DNA from: Maricaulis sp034670125
GTDB lineage: Bacteria > Pseudomonadota > Alphaproteobacteria > Caulobacterales > Maricaulaceae
Direction of reading: 5' to 3'
Length of the DNA stretch: 64,000 nucleotides
NCBI RefSeq assembly: GCF_034670125.1
Contig: NZ_JAXMOC010000003.1
Span: forward strand, 372,001-436,000
This document shows positions 52,819 to 61,001 of the stretch, in pieces; position 1 is the first letter of the stretch; each line of letters begins with the position of its first letter. A program made the translations under genes and the position numbers. The notes under the pieces were generated by a model. That model was not told the DNA's origin, made no database searches, and saw only the letters and a program-made list of their open reading frames with translations.

Positions 52819-54084
52819 TCAGGTCGCTGTCGGCGGTTGCGGCTCCGGCCCGGGCGGCTGTCGGGCCGGCTCGGCCCCACCATCGGGGTCCGGCGTCGTG
52901 ACCGGGACATAGCGACGTGCCGGCGGCTTCGGGGTCTGCGGCTCGAGGAAGGCCCGCACCAGATGGGAGCGCCGCAGCAGACCGCGAATGCTGGTGATCA
53001 CCACCGAAATCACAAAAATGAAGTAGCCCAGACGCCAGCCCCAGCGGGTGGCGGTTTCCTTGATCCCGGCCAGGTGACTGACCGAGACGAAATACCATTC
53101 AGGGCCGGCAATGCGGCTGAAAGCCACCAAAAACTCGCTGCCGGACGATCCGACCACGCCACGCGGTCGTGGATCATCGCGCAGCAGGGACATGATCTCG
53201 ACCGGGTTGATGCCGATGGCCCGGGCCTGCTGCAGGGTCTGGCCGCGGGCAATCACATTGCCGTCGCGATCGAACACCAGATTGACGCCGCCGGCCGGTG
53301 GCGCCTCGAGCGAGGAGGCCAGATGCTCGGTCATGTCGATCGAGGTCCCGAAGGCCCCCATCAGCTCGCCATTGACCCGGATCGGTTTGCGACAGGCCGT
53401 GGCCGAACGCTCGCCGCCATCGGAATAGACGAAGCGGGACAGCTGGGTGCACTGCATCGCGTTGTCGGGATTGGTGTCTTCACTGAAGAGACGCGGGTCC
53501 TCATCCGCCTGGAGATTGAAATCGGCCGGTGCTTCGTAGCGGTAGAAGGCGAGGCGGTCCTGCCGGTCGGGGGCGAAAATGACGACGCGTCGGTCGGGCG
53601 TGAAATAGTAAAGGCTGGAGAACTCGCCCAGATGGGCCTCGCCGAACGCCCGCACCACGTGGAAACCGGCCATGTAGCGCCGCTGTTCCTCGGGCGTCAT
53701 GGCAACCCCGTCGCCAAGGAAGGCGCCGATGCCGTACACATGGTCGGCACCGGGCATGACACGACCATCAAACAAGTCGGGGTGGGACCGGCGGGTGCCG
53801 TCGCCAAAATCCGGGAACAGGGCGTCGAACTCGTCGAGGATCTCATCGGCGACCAACAGCTCGTGGCGACGCAAGAATGCGGCTTCGGCGGCCTCGGTCA
53901 GGACGCGGGCCTCGTCGAACAGGGTCTGTTCGCGGTCCGCCCGGACGCGGATATAGGTCTGCAACATCTCGGCGCGGGCCGTCGACAGGGACGACATCAG
54001 TATGTTGTGCGCAGCCAGTCCCGATATCGCGGCAAAGGCCGCCGACAGAAGGACGTGAACACAAATGATGACAGCCTGACGCAC
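52819..54084 (-). CDS. Membrane protein with periplasmic Cache-type sensor domain and no output domain
   Basis: 421 residues from GTG 54084, chosen because AAGGG lies seven bases upstream and the first membrane span (VIICVHVLLSAAFAAISGLA) begins at once; a TTG at 54123 would add 13. A periplasmic region of about 300 residues follows, beginning with a helix (LSTARAEMLQTYIRVRADRE) and ending in FLVAFSRIAGPEWYFVSVSH, a hallmark of double-Cache ligand-binding domains. A second span (LGYFIFVISVVITSIRGLL) leads only to a proline-rich tail of about 60 residues. Histidine-kinase, GGDEF and methyl-accepting outputs are all missing. It is downstream of the MarR gene on the same strand. Confidence 0.72.
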   Translation of the reverse strand: MRQAVIICVHVLLSAAFAAISGLAAHNILMSSLSTARAEMLQTYIRVRADREQTLFDEARVLTEAAEAAFLRRHELLVADEILDEFDALFPDFGDGTRRSHPDLFDGRVMPGADHVYGIGAFLGDGVAMTPEEQRRYMAGFHVVRAFGEAHLGEFSSLYYFTPDRRVVIFAPDRQDRLAFYRYEAPADFNLQADEDPRLFSEDTNPDNAMQCTQLSRFVYSDGGERSATACRKPIRVNGELMGAFGTSIDMTEHLASSLEAPPAGGVNLVFDRDGNVIARGQTLQQARAIGINPVEIMSLLRDDPRPRGVVGSSGSEFLVAFSRIAGPEWYFVSVSHLAGIKETATRWGWRLGYFIFVISVVITSIRGLLRRSHLVRAFLEPQTPKPPARRYVPVTTPDPDGGAEPARQPPGPEPQPPTAT

Positions 54085-54157
54085 GGCGGGACCCTTTTTC
54101 CAACGATCCCTATACACCGTCAAAACCTAATATCCGGTGATATTTGATGAATGAAAT

Positions 54158-54733
54158 TCAGCCCGACCGGTCAGCTTCGGGAAGCGAATTGGCCAGTCGC
54201 TTCACCAGTGCACAGAAGGCCGCCTGCTCGGCTCGATCCATCATCCGGTTGCCGGAAAGCGGCACGGCTTCCACCGACTGACGCAGCTGCGCATACACGC
54301 CCCGGCCCTTGCCGGTCAGATAGAGGTGGCTGACCCGACCATCCGCCTGCGATGCCCGTCGCACGACCAGGCCGGCTTCCAGCAGTGCCTTGGTTGCGCG
54401 GGAGACAATGCCCTTGTCCATCGGCGTCACCGTCACGACCTCGACCGCTGTCCGTCCGGGCGCCTCGGCGATGGCCGCCAGTACGCGCCATTGCGACAGG
54501 TTCAACCCTGCCTCGCGCTTGACGATGGCCGAAGTCTGGCGGGCAATCCGGTCGGCCAGTACGGTAACCTGATAGGGCCAGTATTCGTTCAGCCGGATGA
54601 CATCCTCGGCCCCGTCCGGCGCCGGTGCGGCAACGGCCTCGGAGACTGACACAAGGTCAGCGGCCGGACGATTGTCCGTCAATTGTCCGTCGCCCGCAGG
54701 CTGACGTCGGGACTGCGTATCAAACGAGTTCAT
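54158..54733 (-). CDS. MarR-family transcriptional regulator of the hpd operon (probable)
   Basis: 191 residues from ATG 54733. An N-terminal extension of about 45 residues precedes the winged-helix MarR fold: YWPYQVTVLADRIARQTSAI, LNLSQWRVLAAIAEAPGRTA, recognition helix MDKGIVSRATKALLEAGLVV, and wing RRASQADGRVSHLYLTGKG. Divergent from hpd, with an AGTTG-N6-CAACT palindrome 11 bp before its start. MarR proteins beside tyrosine-catabolism genes commonly repress them and are released by a pathway intermediate; that is inferred from position. Confidence 0.88.
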   Translation of the reverse strand: MNSFDTQSRRQPAGDGQLTDNRPAADLVSVSEAVAAPAPDGAEDVIRLNEYWPYQVTVLADRIARQTSAIVKREAGLNLSQWRVLAAIAEAPGRTAVEVVTVTPMDKGIVSRATKALLEAGLVVRRASQADGRVSHLYLTGKGRGVYAQLRQSVEAVPLSGNRMMDRAEQAAFCALVKRLANSLPEADRSG

Positions 54734-54744
54734 GGCGCCATGAT

Positions 54745-54760
54745 AGTTGCAATCACAACT
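54745..54760. promoter_or_regulatory. Candidate MarR operator, AGTTG-N6-CAACT
   Basis: AGTTG (54745-54749) and CAACT (54756-54760) form a 16-bp inverted repeat in the 140-bp gap between the divergent MarR and hpd genes, close to the MarR start. Spacing fits a MarR dimer. Confidence 0.6.
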
Positions 54761-54873
54761 TGACGCAATAGCAACAAACGCGGTAATCAACGCCCCAATC
54801 GACAATGGCACGCCGCCGCATCGACGCCCGACGCGTCACGCCGGCGTCCCCTCACCTTCGCTGGAGACAAGAC

Positions 54874-55953
54874 ATGGCTGACCTGTTTGAAAACCCGATG
54901 GGACTTTGCGGTTTCGAGTTTGTTGAATTCACCGCGCCGGAACGCGGTGTGATCGAGCCGGTATTCCAGGCCATGGGTTTCACCCATATCGCCAATCACC
55001 GCTCCAAGGACGTGGAATTGTGGCGCCAGGGCGGGATCAATTTCCTGATCAATTATGAGCCCGACAGCCAGGCGTCCTTCTTTGCCAAAGAGCATGGACC
55101 CTCGGCCTGCGGCATGGGGTTCCGCGTCAAGGACGCCGCCCAGGCCTATGACGAATGCCTCGAGCGCGGCGCCGAGCCCGTGATGACCGAACCGGGCATT
55201 TCCGAACTTGTCATCCCGGCCGTCAAGGGCATCGGCGGCGCCACGGTCTATCTCATCGACCGCTTCGAGGACGGCAAGTCGATCTACGACATCGACTTCA
55301 ACTATCTCGAAGGCGTCGACATCCATCCCGAGGGTTGTGGCTTCAACGTGATCGATCACCTGACCCACAATGTCTACAAGGGCCGGATGGATTATTGGGC
55401 CAAGTATTACGAGGACCTCTTCAACTTCCGCGAAATCCGCTATTTCGACATCAAGGGCGAATATACCGGCCTGGTATCGCGCGCCATGACGGCCCCGGAT
55501 GGCCTGATCCGCATCCCGCTGAACGAAGAAAAGTCGGACGCAGTCGGCCAGATCGAGGAATATCTGCGCGAGTACAAGGGCGAAGGCATCCAGCACATCG
55601 CCTTTTCCTGCGACAACCTGATTGAATGCTGGGACCGCCTCAAGAAGGCCGGCACCGTCTTCATGACGGCTCCGCCGGAAACCTATTATGCGATGCTGGA
55701 AGACCGTCTTCCCGGGCATGGCGAACCGACCGAAGAGTTCAAGAAGCGCGGCATCCTGCTCGACGGCACCACCGAAGGCGGCCAGCCGCGCCTGCTGCTG
55801 CAGATCTTCTCGGGCAAGGCCATCGGGCCGATCTTCTTCGAGTTCATCCAGCGCAAGGAAGACGAGGGCTTCGGCGAGGGCAATTTCAAGGCCCTGTTCG
55901 AAAGCATCGAGCGCGACCAGATCGAGCGCGGCGTCATCGAAGCGGCCGAGTAG
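54874..55953 (+). CDS. hpd: 4-hydroxyphenylpyruvate dioxygenase
   Basis: 359 residues from ATG 54874 (GGAG seven bases upstream; the open frame upstream to 54805 is not part of it). Two vicinal-oxygen-chelate halves. The catalytic half holds the iron ligands His162 (NVIDHLTHNVYKGRM), His241 (GIQHIAFSC) and Glu323 (IFFEFIQRKED). It converts 4-hydroxyphenylpyruvate to homogentisate in tyrosine breakdown, and could also feed pyomelanin or tocopherol-like routes. It heads an operon with a second VOC protein and is divergent from the MarR gene. Homogentisate 1,2-dioxygenase is not in the window. Confidence 0.96.
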   Translation: MADLFENPMGLCGFEFVEFTAPERGVIEPVFQAMGFTHIANHRSKDVELWRQGGINFLINYEPDSQASFFAKEHGPSACGMGFRVKDAAQAYDECLERGAEPVMTEPGISELVIPAVKGIGGATVYLIDRFEDGKSIYDIDFNYLEGVDIHPEGCGFNVIDHLTHNVYKGRMDYWAKYYEDLFNFREIRYFDIKGEYTGLVSRAMTAPDGLIRIPLNEEKSDAVGQIEEYLREYKGEGIQHIAFSCDNLIECWDRLKKAGTVFMTAPPETYYAMLEDRLPGHGEPTEEFKKRGILLDGTTEGGQPRLLLQIFSGKAIGPIFFEFIQRKEDEGFGEGNFKALFESIERDQIERGVIEAAE

Positions 55954-55962
55954 GAGGACGAC

Positions 55963-56496
55963 ATGTCCGTCAACATCAAGCGCATCCACCACGTCGCCTA
56001 TCGCTGCAAGGACGCGAAAGAGACGGTCGAGTTCTACCAGCGGGTCATGGGCATGGATTTCAAACTCGCCATTGCCGAGAATGAAGTCCCCTCGACCAAG
56101 GCACCGGACCCCTACATGCACGTCTTCCTGGACGCCGGCATGGGCAATGTCCTGGCCTTTTTCGAGCTGCCCAACTCGCCGGAAATGGGTCGCGACGGCA
56201 ACACGCCGGAATGGGTCCAGCACATCGCCTTTGAAGTCGAGGACATGGACGCCCTGAACGCCGCCAAGGCCCATATCGAGGCCGAAGGCCTGGACGTGCT
56301 CGGCCCGGTCAATCACGGCATCTTCAAGTCGATCTACTTCTTCGACCCGAACGGTCACCGTCTCGAACTGGCGGCCAATACCGGCACCGACGAACAGATG
56401 GCCGAACTCAAGCGCGTCGCCCGGCCGATGATCGAGGAATGGAGCCAGACCAAGCGCGCACCCAAGCACGCCGCCTGGCTGCACGAGCAGGACTAG
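55963..56496 (+). CDS. VOC-superfamily (glyoxalase/dioxygenase-like) protein
   Basis: 177 residues, nine bases after the hpd stop with GGAGG before it, so cotranscribed. One VOC module with IKRIHHVAYRCKDAKETVEF, WVQHIAFEVEDMDALNA and YFFDPNGHRLELAANTG, supplying the usual metal-binding His/His/Glu set. A C-terminal helix ends HAAWLHEQD. Position next to hpd suggests a role in aromatic or tyrosine catabolism, but VOC proteins span many reactions, so the substrate is not assigned. Terminated by a strong hairpin. Confidence 0.88.
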   Translation: MSVNIKRIHHVAYRCKDAKETVEFYQRVMGMDFKLAIAENEVPSTKAPDPYMHVFLDAGMGNVLAFFELPNSPEMGRDGNTPEWVQHIAFEVEDMDALNAAKAHIEAEGLDVLGPVNHGIFKSIYFFDPNGHRLELAANTGTDEQMAELKRVARPMIEEWSQTKRAPKHAAWLHEQD

Positions 56497-56523
56497 ACCG
56501 TCACCGGTCTCGAACACGAAGAA

Positions 56524-56551
56524 GCCCCGGCAATCCTGCCGGGGCATTTTT
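56524..56551 (+). terminator. Rho-independent terminator after the hpd operon
   Basis: Perfect 9-bp stem GCCCCGGCA / TGCCGGGGC with loop ATCC, followed by ATTTTTG. Confidence 0.93.
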
Positions 56552-56621
56552 GTCATTCGCCTCAATCGGCGCCATGATGAAGCGTGCCGCGGCTCTCGTC
56601 GGAGGCAATCAGGGGGATACC

Positions 56622-58151
56622 ATGTTCGAAACATGCCGCTGGCTCGCCGCGATCACCCATATGCGCTGTCTGGCTTTGCAACTGGCCGCAATCTCGGCAT
56701 CGGCGGCGGCCGTGTCGAGCTGCGCGCCGGCACCCGATGCAACCCCGGACGGCATCACCCGCGAGGGCCTGCCGCGCTTTGAGACCATCGACGCGAACGC
56801 CGATTTCCCGGTCTCCGTGCCGAGCAGCTGGGACAGCCTGCGCGGCTATCTCGTGGTTGCGGAAGACCGTGCGTCCGCGGAACCACGCGAACTTCGTTTG
56901 CCGGTCGCTATGGTCCGGGCGCGAACTCCGGAACCGGGGCGTGCACCGGTGCTTTTCCTGCCCGGCGGCCCCGGCCTGGGCTCGCTTTCGGCAGCGGCCT
57001 ATCCTGGCGCCTATCCCTGGACATCAGATCGCGATTTCATCGTCTTCGGGCGGCGCGGCAGTGTCCATGCCGAGCCCAGCCTGATGTGCGAGCAAATCGG
57101 CGACGCACTGGTCCGGGCCGACAGGCCCAATGCGCCTGCGCTGATCGACGCTGTCACCACCTGCCGCGAAACGCTGGAAGCGGGCGGTATTGATCCCGAT
57201 CAATACAATTCCGCCGCTCATGCCGCCGATATCGAAGACCTGCGGCAGGTCCTCGATATCGAGCAATGGGGCCTGTTCGGGCTTTCTTACGGCACCCGCG
57301 TCGCGCTGACCCTGGTCCGCGACTACCCGGACACCGTTGAGTCGATGGTGCTCGACTCACCCCTGCCGCATACCGCCCGTTATGATGATGAAAGCGTGTC
57401 CAATTACGAGGCGGCGCTGCGCAGCGTCGCCGACGCCTGCGAGGCCGACGAATCCTGTGCGGCGGCGCACCCCAATTTGGCCGAACGCTATTTCGCTCAA
57501 GTCGAGCGCGCCAAGAATGAGCCGCTTACGCTGTTGGGCGAAGGCGACACGGAACGGTCCGTCAGTGCGGCCGAGCTGGCCGGCGTAACCACCCTTGGCT
57601 CGCGCGCCGCACTGGCACGCGCGCCGCTGATCATGGATGCGGCAGCGCGGCTTGATGGCAACATCCTGGCGCCTTTGCTCGACGCGCGTGGATCGCCTAG
57701 CAATTACGCTTGGGGCCTGCGCCTGTCGGTCTGGTGCAGTGAAGCCCACCCCTTCAGCGAACGCGCGAGCGCGCCTGTCCCGGAAGACCGGTTTGGCGGG
57801 CTGGACGGGGCCGTCTTCCACCCCGATGTCTGCGAGGCTTGGGACGTTTCCCAACGTCCGGAAGCCGAGATCGAACCGACGCGGTCCGCCGTGCCGACCC
57901 TGATCATCGCCGGCGAGTATGACGTCCTGACGCCCCCGCGCTGGGCCGATGACGCCGCGCGGTTTCTCGACCGCGCGCGGGTCGTGGTCATCCCGGACGG
58001 TTTTCATGGCGAGACAACAAATTGGGGCGGTGACGGCTGTGCCATGTCGCTGGCGGCGGCGTTCTTCGATGATCCGGCGACCATTGTCGACGCGCCCAGC
58101 GCTGAATGCCTCACCGGCGGTCAGCCCCCGGAGTTTGTTGTTCGCGAATGA
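56622..58151 (+). CDS. Alpha/beta-hydrolase peptidase, lipoprotein (tripeptidyl/proline-iminopeptidase-like)
   Basis: 509 residues from ATG 56622, preceded by AGGGGGA; an internal ATG at 56661 would also give a signal sequence. Lipoprotein-type signal LALQLAAISASAAAVSSCAP (Cys34). Fold motifs: PVLFLPGGPGLGSLS (oxyanion), FIVFGRRGSVHAEPSL and nucleophile WGLFGLSYGTRVALTLVRDY (Ser222). The C-terminal TAP-like part has TLIIAGEYDVLTPPRWADD (acid) and VVIPDGFHGET (histidine). It resembles the SCO7095/TAP-like secreted aminopeptidases. Cysteines (CEADESC, CRETLE) suggest disulfides. Downstream lies the decayed LuxR gene. Confidence 0.85.
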   Translation: MFETCRWLAAITHMRCLALQLAAISASAAAVSSCAPAPDATPDGITREGLPRFETIDANADFPVSVPSSWDSLRGYLVVAEDRASAEPRELRLPVAMVRARTPEPGRAPVLFLPGGPGLGSLSAAAYPGAYPWTSDRDFIVFGRRGSVHAEPSLMCEQIGDALVRADRPNAPALIDAVTTCRETLEAGGIDPDQYNSAAHAADIEDLRQVLDIEQWGLFGLSYGTRVALTLVRDYPDTVESMVLDSPLPHTARYDDESVSNYEAALRSVADACEADESCAAAHPNLAERYFAQVERAKNEPLTLLGEGDTERSVSAAELAGVTTLGSRAALARAPLIMDAAARLDGNILAPLLDARGSPSNYAWGLRLSVWCSEAHPFSERASAPVPEDRFGGLDGAVFHPDVCEAWDVSQRPEAEIEPTRSAVPTLIIAGEYDVLTPPRWADDAARFLDRARVVVIPDGFHGETTNWGGDGCAMSLAAAFFDDPATIVDAPSAECLTGGQPPEFVVRE

Positions 58152-58716
58152 TGTCCGCCGTTCGCGCGTCGACTGAGCACGTTGCCTGGTTGCACCAGCA
58201 AAACCAGCAGCCCACAAAGCCAAGGGACCCGGCAACGACCTGTCGCCCCGCGAGAGCTGGAGGTGCTGTAGTGGCTGGTCCCGGGCGACAGCTACAAGGC
58301 CCTCGCTCGCTGGGCATTTCGTCCAATACCGTGAAAGCCCACCTCGTCCGCCCGTTCGACAAGCGGGATGTCAGCAGCCCGGTCCGGGCGATCACGGCGC
58401 GCGAGATAGTCACCATGCATGACAAGTGGTGGCTCCGCCTGCGAATGAGATTCGCCGAGACTTTCCCGGTCGGCGACCTGCTCAGCCTCGTGTTGGTGCC
58501 CTGATGCGCTACCGCAACCTCCCGCACCGGCGGGCCTGTATGAAAACCGGACGAGCACCGGACAACACTTGAAATCGGCGGGGATGGTAGACTGTCCCGG
58601 CGCCGCTTTTGGAATCACGGGTTCTGGTGCAGGATAGCCCACACCAAGGGGGATTGCTCCATCATGATCAACAACTTGCCCGTCGCCGCCCAAAGCCCGT
58701 CAGGAGCCACCCGCCT
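58152..58716. other. 0.56-kb gap with gene debris
   Basis: Contains the decayed LuxR-type helix-turn-helix (58240-58396) and nothing else recognisable. The phoH-like promoter must lie in the last 300 bp. Confidence 0.5.
58240..58396 (+). pseudogene. Decayed LuxR-type DNA-binding domain
   Basis: Pieces of one GerE/LuxR domain can be read in successive frames: LSPRE (58240-58254), a frame change of two bases, then LEVL-stop-WLVPGDSYKALAR (58257-58309), another frame change, then LGISSNTVKAHLVRPFDKRD and VSSPVRAIT (58310-58396). Together they align as LSPRELEVL..W...GDSYKALAR-LGISSNTVKAHL, the normal order of a LuxR C-terminal domain. At least one stop and two frameshifts make it non-functional. 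The upstream sensor part is lost. Confidence 0.75.
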
Positions 58717-59709
58717 ATGACCGACAGCCAGACCGCCGACGACGCTGAGCCCTTTCGCGCCTCGCTGGACCTGTCCAACGCGTTCGCCGGGCAGATCCGG
58801 ACCGGTGGCGCCGATGTCCTCAGCCGGCTCGTGCCTGAGATGGCGCCCTATCATGCAACGCTGCGCCTGACCGGCAACCGTCTGGATGTGACCGGCGATG
58901 AGGCGGCCGTCATGATGCTTCAGGAAGTCGTCCAGACTGCGGCAGAAGCCAGCCAGGACGGTGCCTCGCCGGAACAGGTCTGGGCTGCTGACGCCATTGC
59001 CGCCAGCCTGCGGCAGGCCCTGGAACGCGGCCTGGCTTTCCGCGTTCCCGGTCTGCGCAATGCGGTTCGACCCAAGACCGTCATGCAGCATGCCTTCATG
59101 AGTGCATTGCTGGCCAAGTCGCCGCCGGTCATCATCGGCGCCGGGCCGACCGGGACCGGCAAGACCCATCTGGCGCTTGCGGCCGGTCTGAACCTGCTGG
59201 AAGACGGCAAGTACCGCCATCTCGTCATCGCTCGCCCGCATGTCTTCGAGCCGGGTGACGTGGTCACGGCGCAGACGCGGGCCGATACCGCCTATGACGG
59301 CCAGTTCGCCGCCATCGAGGACGAGCTGATAGACCTCGTCGGACCGGAAGAACTGACCCGGCTCCGGGAAGCCCGTCGGCTCGAGATCATGCCGGTCGGC
59401 CGGATGCGCGGCCGGACTTTCCAGAACGCCTATGTCATCGTTGACGAGGCGCAGAACATGAATGTCCAGAAGACAAGGATGGCGGTCACCCGCCTCGGCC
59501 AGAACTCCCGTATTGTGCTGACCGGCGACCCGAGCCATGTCGAACTCAAGGATGAGGGCCCGTCCGGCCTCGCTCACCTGATGGGCCTCGTTGAAGGCCA
59601 GGCCATCGCGCGGGTTTTCCGCTTTGCTGCAAGCCAGATCGTTCGCGACCCGGCGGTGGCAACGCTTGAAGCCCTCTACGCTCAAGACAATCCGTCGGCG
59701 CCGGCCTGA
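58717..59709 (+). CDS. PhoH-family ATPase, atypical
   Basis: 330 residues from ATG 58717 (GGAG ten bases upstream). An N-terminal KH-like region (about 45-75, HATLRLTGNRLDVTGDEAAV) precedes the ATPase: Walker A GPTGTGKT (143-150), Walker B AYVIVDEAQNMNVQKTRMAV, and RIVLTGDPSHVELKDEGPSG followed by the arginine region VFRFAASQIVRDPAV. The usual PhoH/YbeZ element after the first strand (ARPAVEAGE-LGFLPGD) is replaced by ARPHVFEPGDVVTAQTRAD. ybeY and lnt, normal neighbours of ybeZ, are absent, so this is probably a paralogue. RNA-linked function is inferred from the family. Confidence 0.82.
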   Translation: MTDSQTADDAEPFRASLDLSNAFAGQIRTGGADVLSRLVPEMAPYHATLRLTGNRLDVTGDEAAVMMLQEVVQTAAEASQDGASPEQVWAADAIAASLRQALERGLAFRVPGLRNAVRPKTVMQHAFMSALLAKSPPVIIGAGPTGTGKTHLALAAGLNLLEDGKYRHLVIARPHVFEPGDVVTAQTRADTAYDGQFAAIEDELIDLVGPEELTRLREARRLEIMPVGRMRGRTFQNAYVIVDEAQNMNVQKTRMAVTRLGQNSRIVLTGDPSHVELKDEGPSGLAHLMGLVEGQAIARVFRFAASQIVRDPAVATLEALYAQDNPSAPA

Positions 59710-59796
59710 CCGGGACGCGGCCGGTCCGGTTTCCCCTTTAGCCGATCCGGAAATCAGGCTTGGATACCGCTCAACCGGCTGGGGAGGCGGTAATGG

Positions 59797-60228
59797 ATGT
59801 CTGATTTCGAACTGGCGCTGCTGTTCTCGGAATATCTCAACACGGCCAACTTCATCTTCTCCAACTTCATGGCGCTCGTCTTCGCCATGCTGACGGCCTC
59901 TTTCTTTCTGGCGCACCGCATGGAGCGCTGGGTCGCGGCCCTGTTTCTCGCCCTCTACACGATCGGAGCCGTGATGACCGGATCCGGCGTGCTCTTCGCC
60001 TTTTCCGACTTTGCCGCGCTGGGCGTGCATATCCACCAAACCGCCAGCCAGTCCGCCGACCTCGCCTGGCTCGGGCCGGCTGGGCCGGGCGGCGCCGGCA
60101 TGGAGGTCATGCCGGTGATGATTTCGGTCCTGCTGGCCGTCACCTATATCGGCTCGCTCGGCTTTTTCTTCGTGGTCCGCGCCAAGCGTATCGTCCGGCC
60201 GGAGCCGGACGCTGAGGCCGCGCCATGA
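59797..60228 (+). CDS. Small multi-span membrane protein heading the paralogue array
   Basis: 143 residues from ATG 59797 behind GGGGAGG (an ATG at 59793 hits a stop after three codons). Hydrophobic spans: NFIFSNFMALVFAMLTASFF, WVAALFLALYTIGAVMTGSG and PVMISVLLAVTYIGSLGFFF, with a Gly/Pro-rich stretch GPAGPGGAGM between the last two. Its stop codon overlaps the start of the first array gene (ATGA at 60225), so it is translated with the array and may be a membrane partner of those proteins. No family recognised. Confidence 0.75.
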   Translation: MSDFELALLFSEYLNTANFIFSNFMALVFAMLTASFFLAHRMERWVAALFLALYTIGAVMTGSGVLFAFSDFAALGVHIHQTASQSADLAWLGPAGPGGAGMEVMPVMISVLLAVTYIGSLGFFFVVRAKRIVRPEPDAEAAP

Positions 60229-61001
60229 TCCTCGCCCGCCTCACCGCCGCCATCCGCGAACAGAGCTGGTTCGCCGTCGTCCTGGAATTCGTCATCGTCG
60301 TCGCCGGTGTGCTGCTGGCCTTCCAGATTTCGGCCTGGAGCGGTGAGCGCGCTGATCGCGCCTATGCCCGCGACATACTGGATCGGCTGCACGCCGAACT
60401 GATCGTGATCGGCACTGTCAGGAACAGGGTCCGGCCCCAGTTGGAAGAGCGCGTCGAGCAACTCAACTCCGCCCGCCCGGTGATCATGGGCGTTTCCGAT
60501 CGCGAGGTCCTGACAACAGAGGAATGCTATCACATCGGCCGTTCTCACCTGACACCGGCGCCGCCCGACCAGCTGCCCACCCTGGATGAATTACTCGCCT
60601 CCGGGTCTTTGCGCGTCATCGATAATTCCGCGCTTCGCCGCAACGCCTCGGCGCTCGAAGCCATGAGCGGGGCGGGTCGAGGCAGTTGGACCAATCTATC
60701 AGCCCTGTTCGACAACCTGGCCGAACACTATCCGGGTGCCATTCAACCGGTTCTGGTCGCGGCGGTGGCGGAGTCTGGAGACCAAGCCTGGTCGCGCGCC
60801 TATCACTGCGATCTCGAAAACATGCGGGCGCAGCCGGATTTTCAGGCGGCTCTGCTGGAGAATATCAGCGTCCTCGACAGTATAGCAGCCTACAATTACC
60901 GCACCATCGACGCCATGATCGAGACCGTGCACGCGGCGATCGATGACGAACTCGGCATCGATCACACAGCCGATCGCGGCGCGGAGGAAGACACACCATG
61001 A
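60225..61001 (+). CDS. Array paralogue 1: single-span membrane protein (DUF6090-like)
   Basis: 258 residues. The N-terminus MILARLTAAIREQSWFAVVL begins the shared anchor, then EFVIVVAGVLLAFQI as the single membrane span (about 17-36), ending at AWSGERAD. The extracytoplasmic part has motif 1 (TLDELLASGSLRVIDNSALR) and motif 2 (YHCDLENMRAQPDFQAALLE), two cysteines at positions also seen in paralogue 2 (EECYH and YHCDL), and helical character. The architecture resembles the DUF6090 membrane-protein family, function unknown. It overlaps both the upstream membrane gene and the next paralogue by ATGA. Confidence 0.78.
   Translation: MILARLTAAIREQSWFAVVLEFVIVVAGVLLAFQISAWSGERADRAYARDILDRLHAELIVIGTVRNRVRPQLEERVEQLNSARPVIMGVSDREVLTTEECYHIGRSHLTPAPPDQLPTLDELLASGSLRVIDNSALRRNASALEAMSGAGRGSWTNLSALFDNLAEHYPGAIQPVLVAAVAESGDQAWSRAYHCDLENMRAQPDFQAALLENISVLDSIAAYNYRTIDAMIETVHAAIDDELGIDHTADRGAEEDTP

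Noticed and set aside
50914..54147. An uninterrupted plus-strand frame of 1,077 codons opposite typA and the Cache-type gene; similar long antisense frames over 19101-21383, 30004-32376 and 32331-34337
   Set aside because: They lie exactly opposite well-identified genes, have no family motifs, are rich in His/Arg/Gly/Asp from reversed GC-rich codons, and lack ribosome sites. They are composition artefacts.
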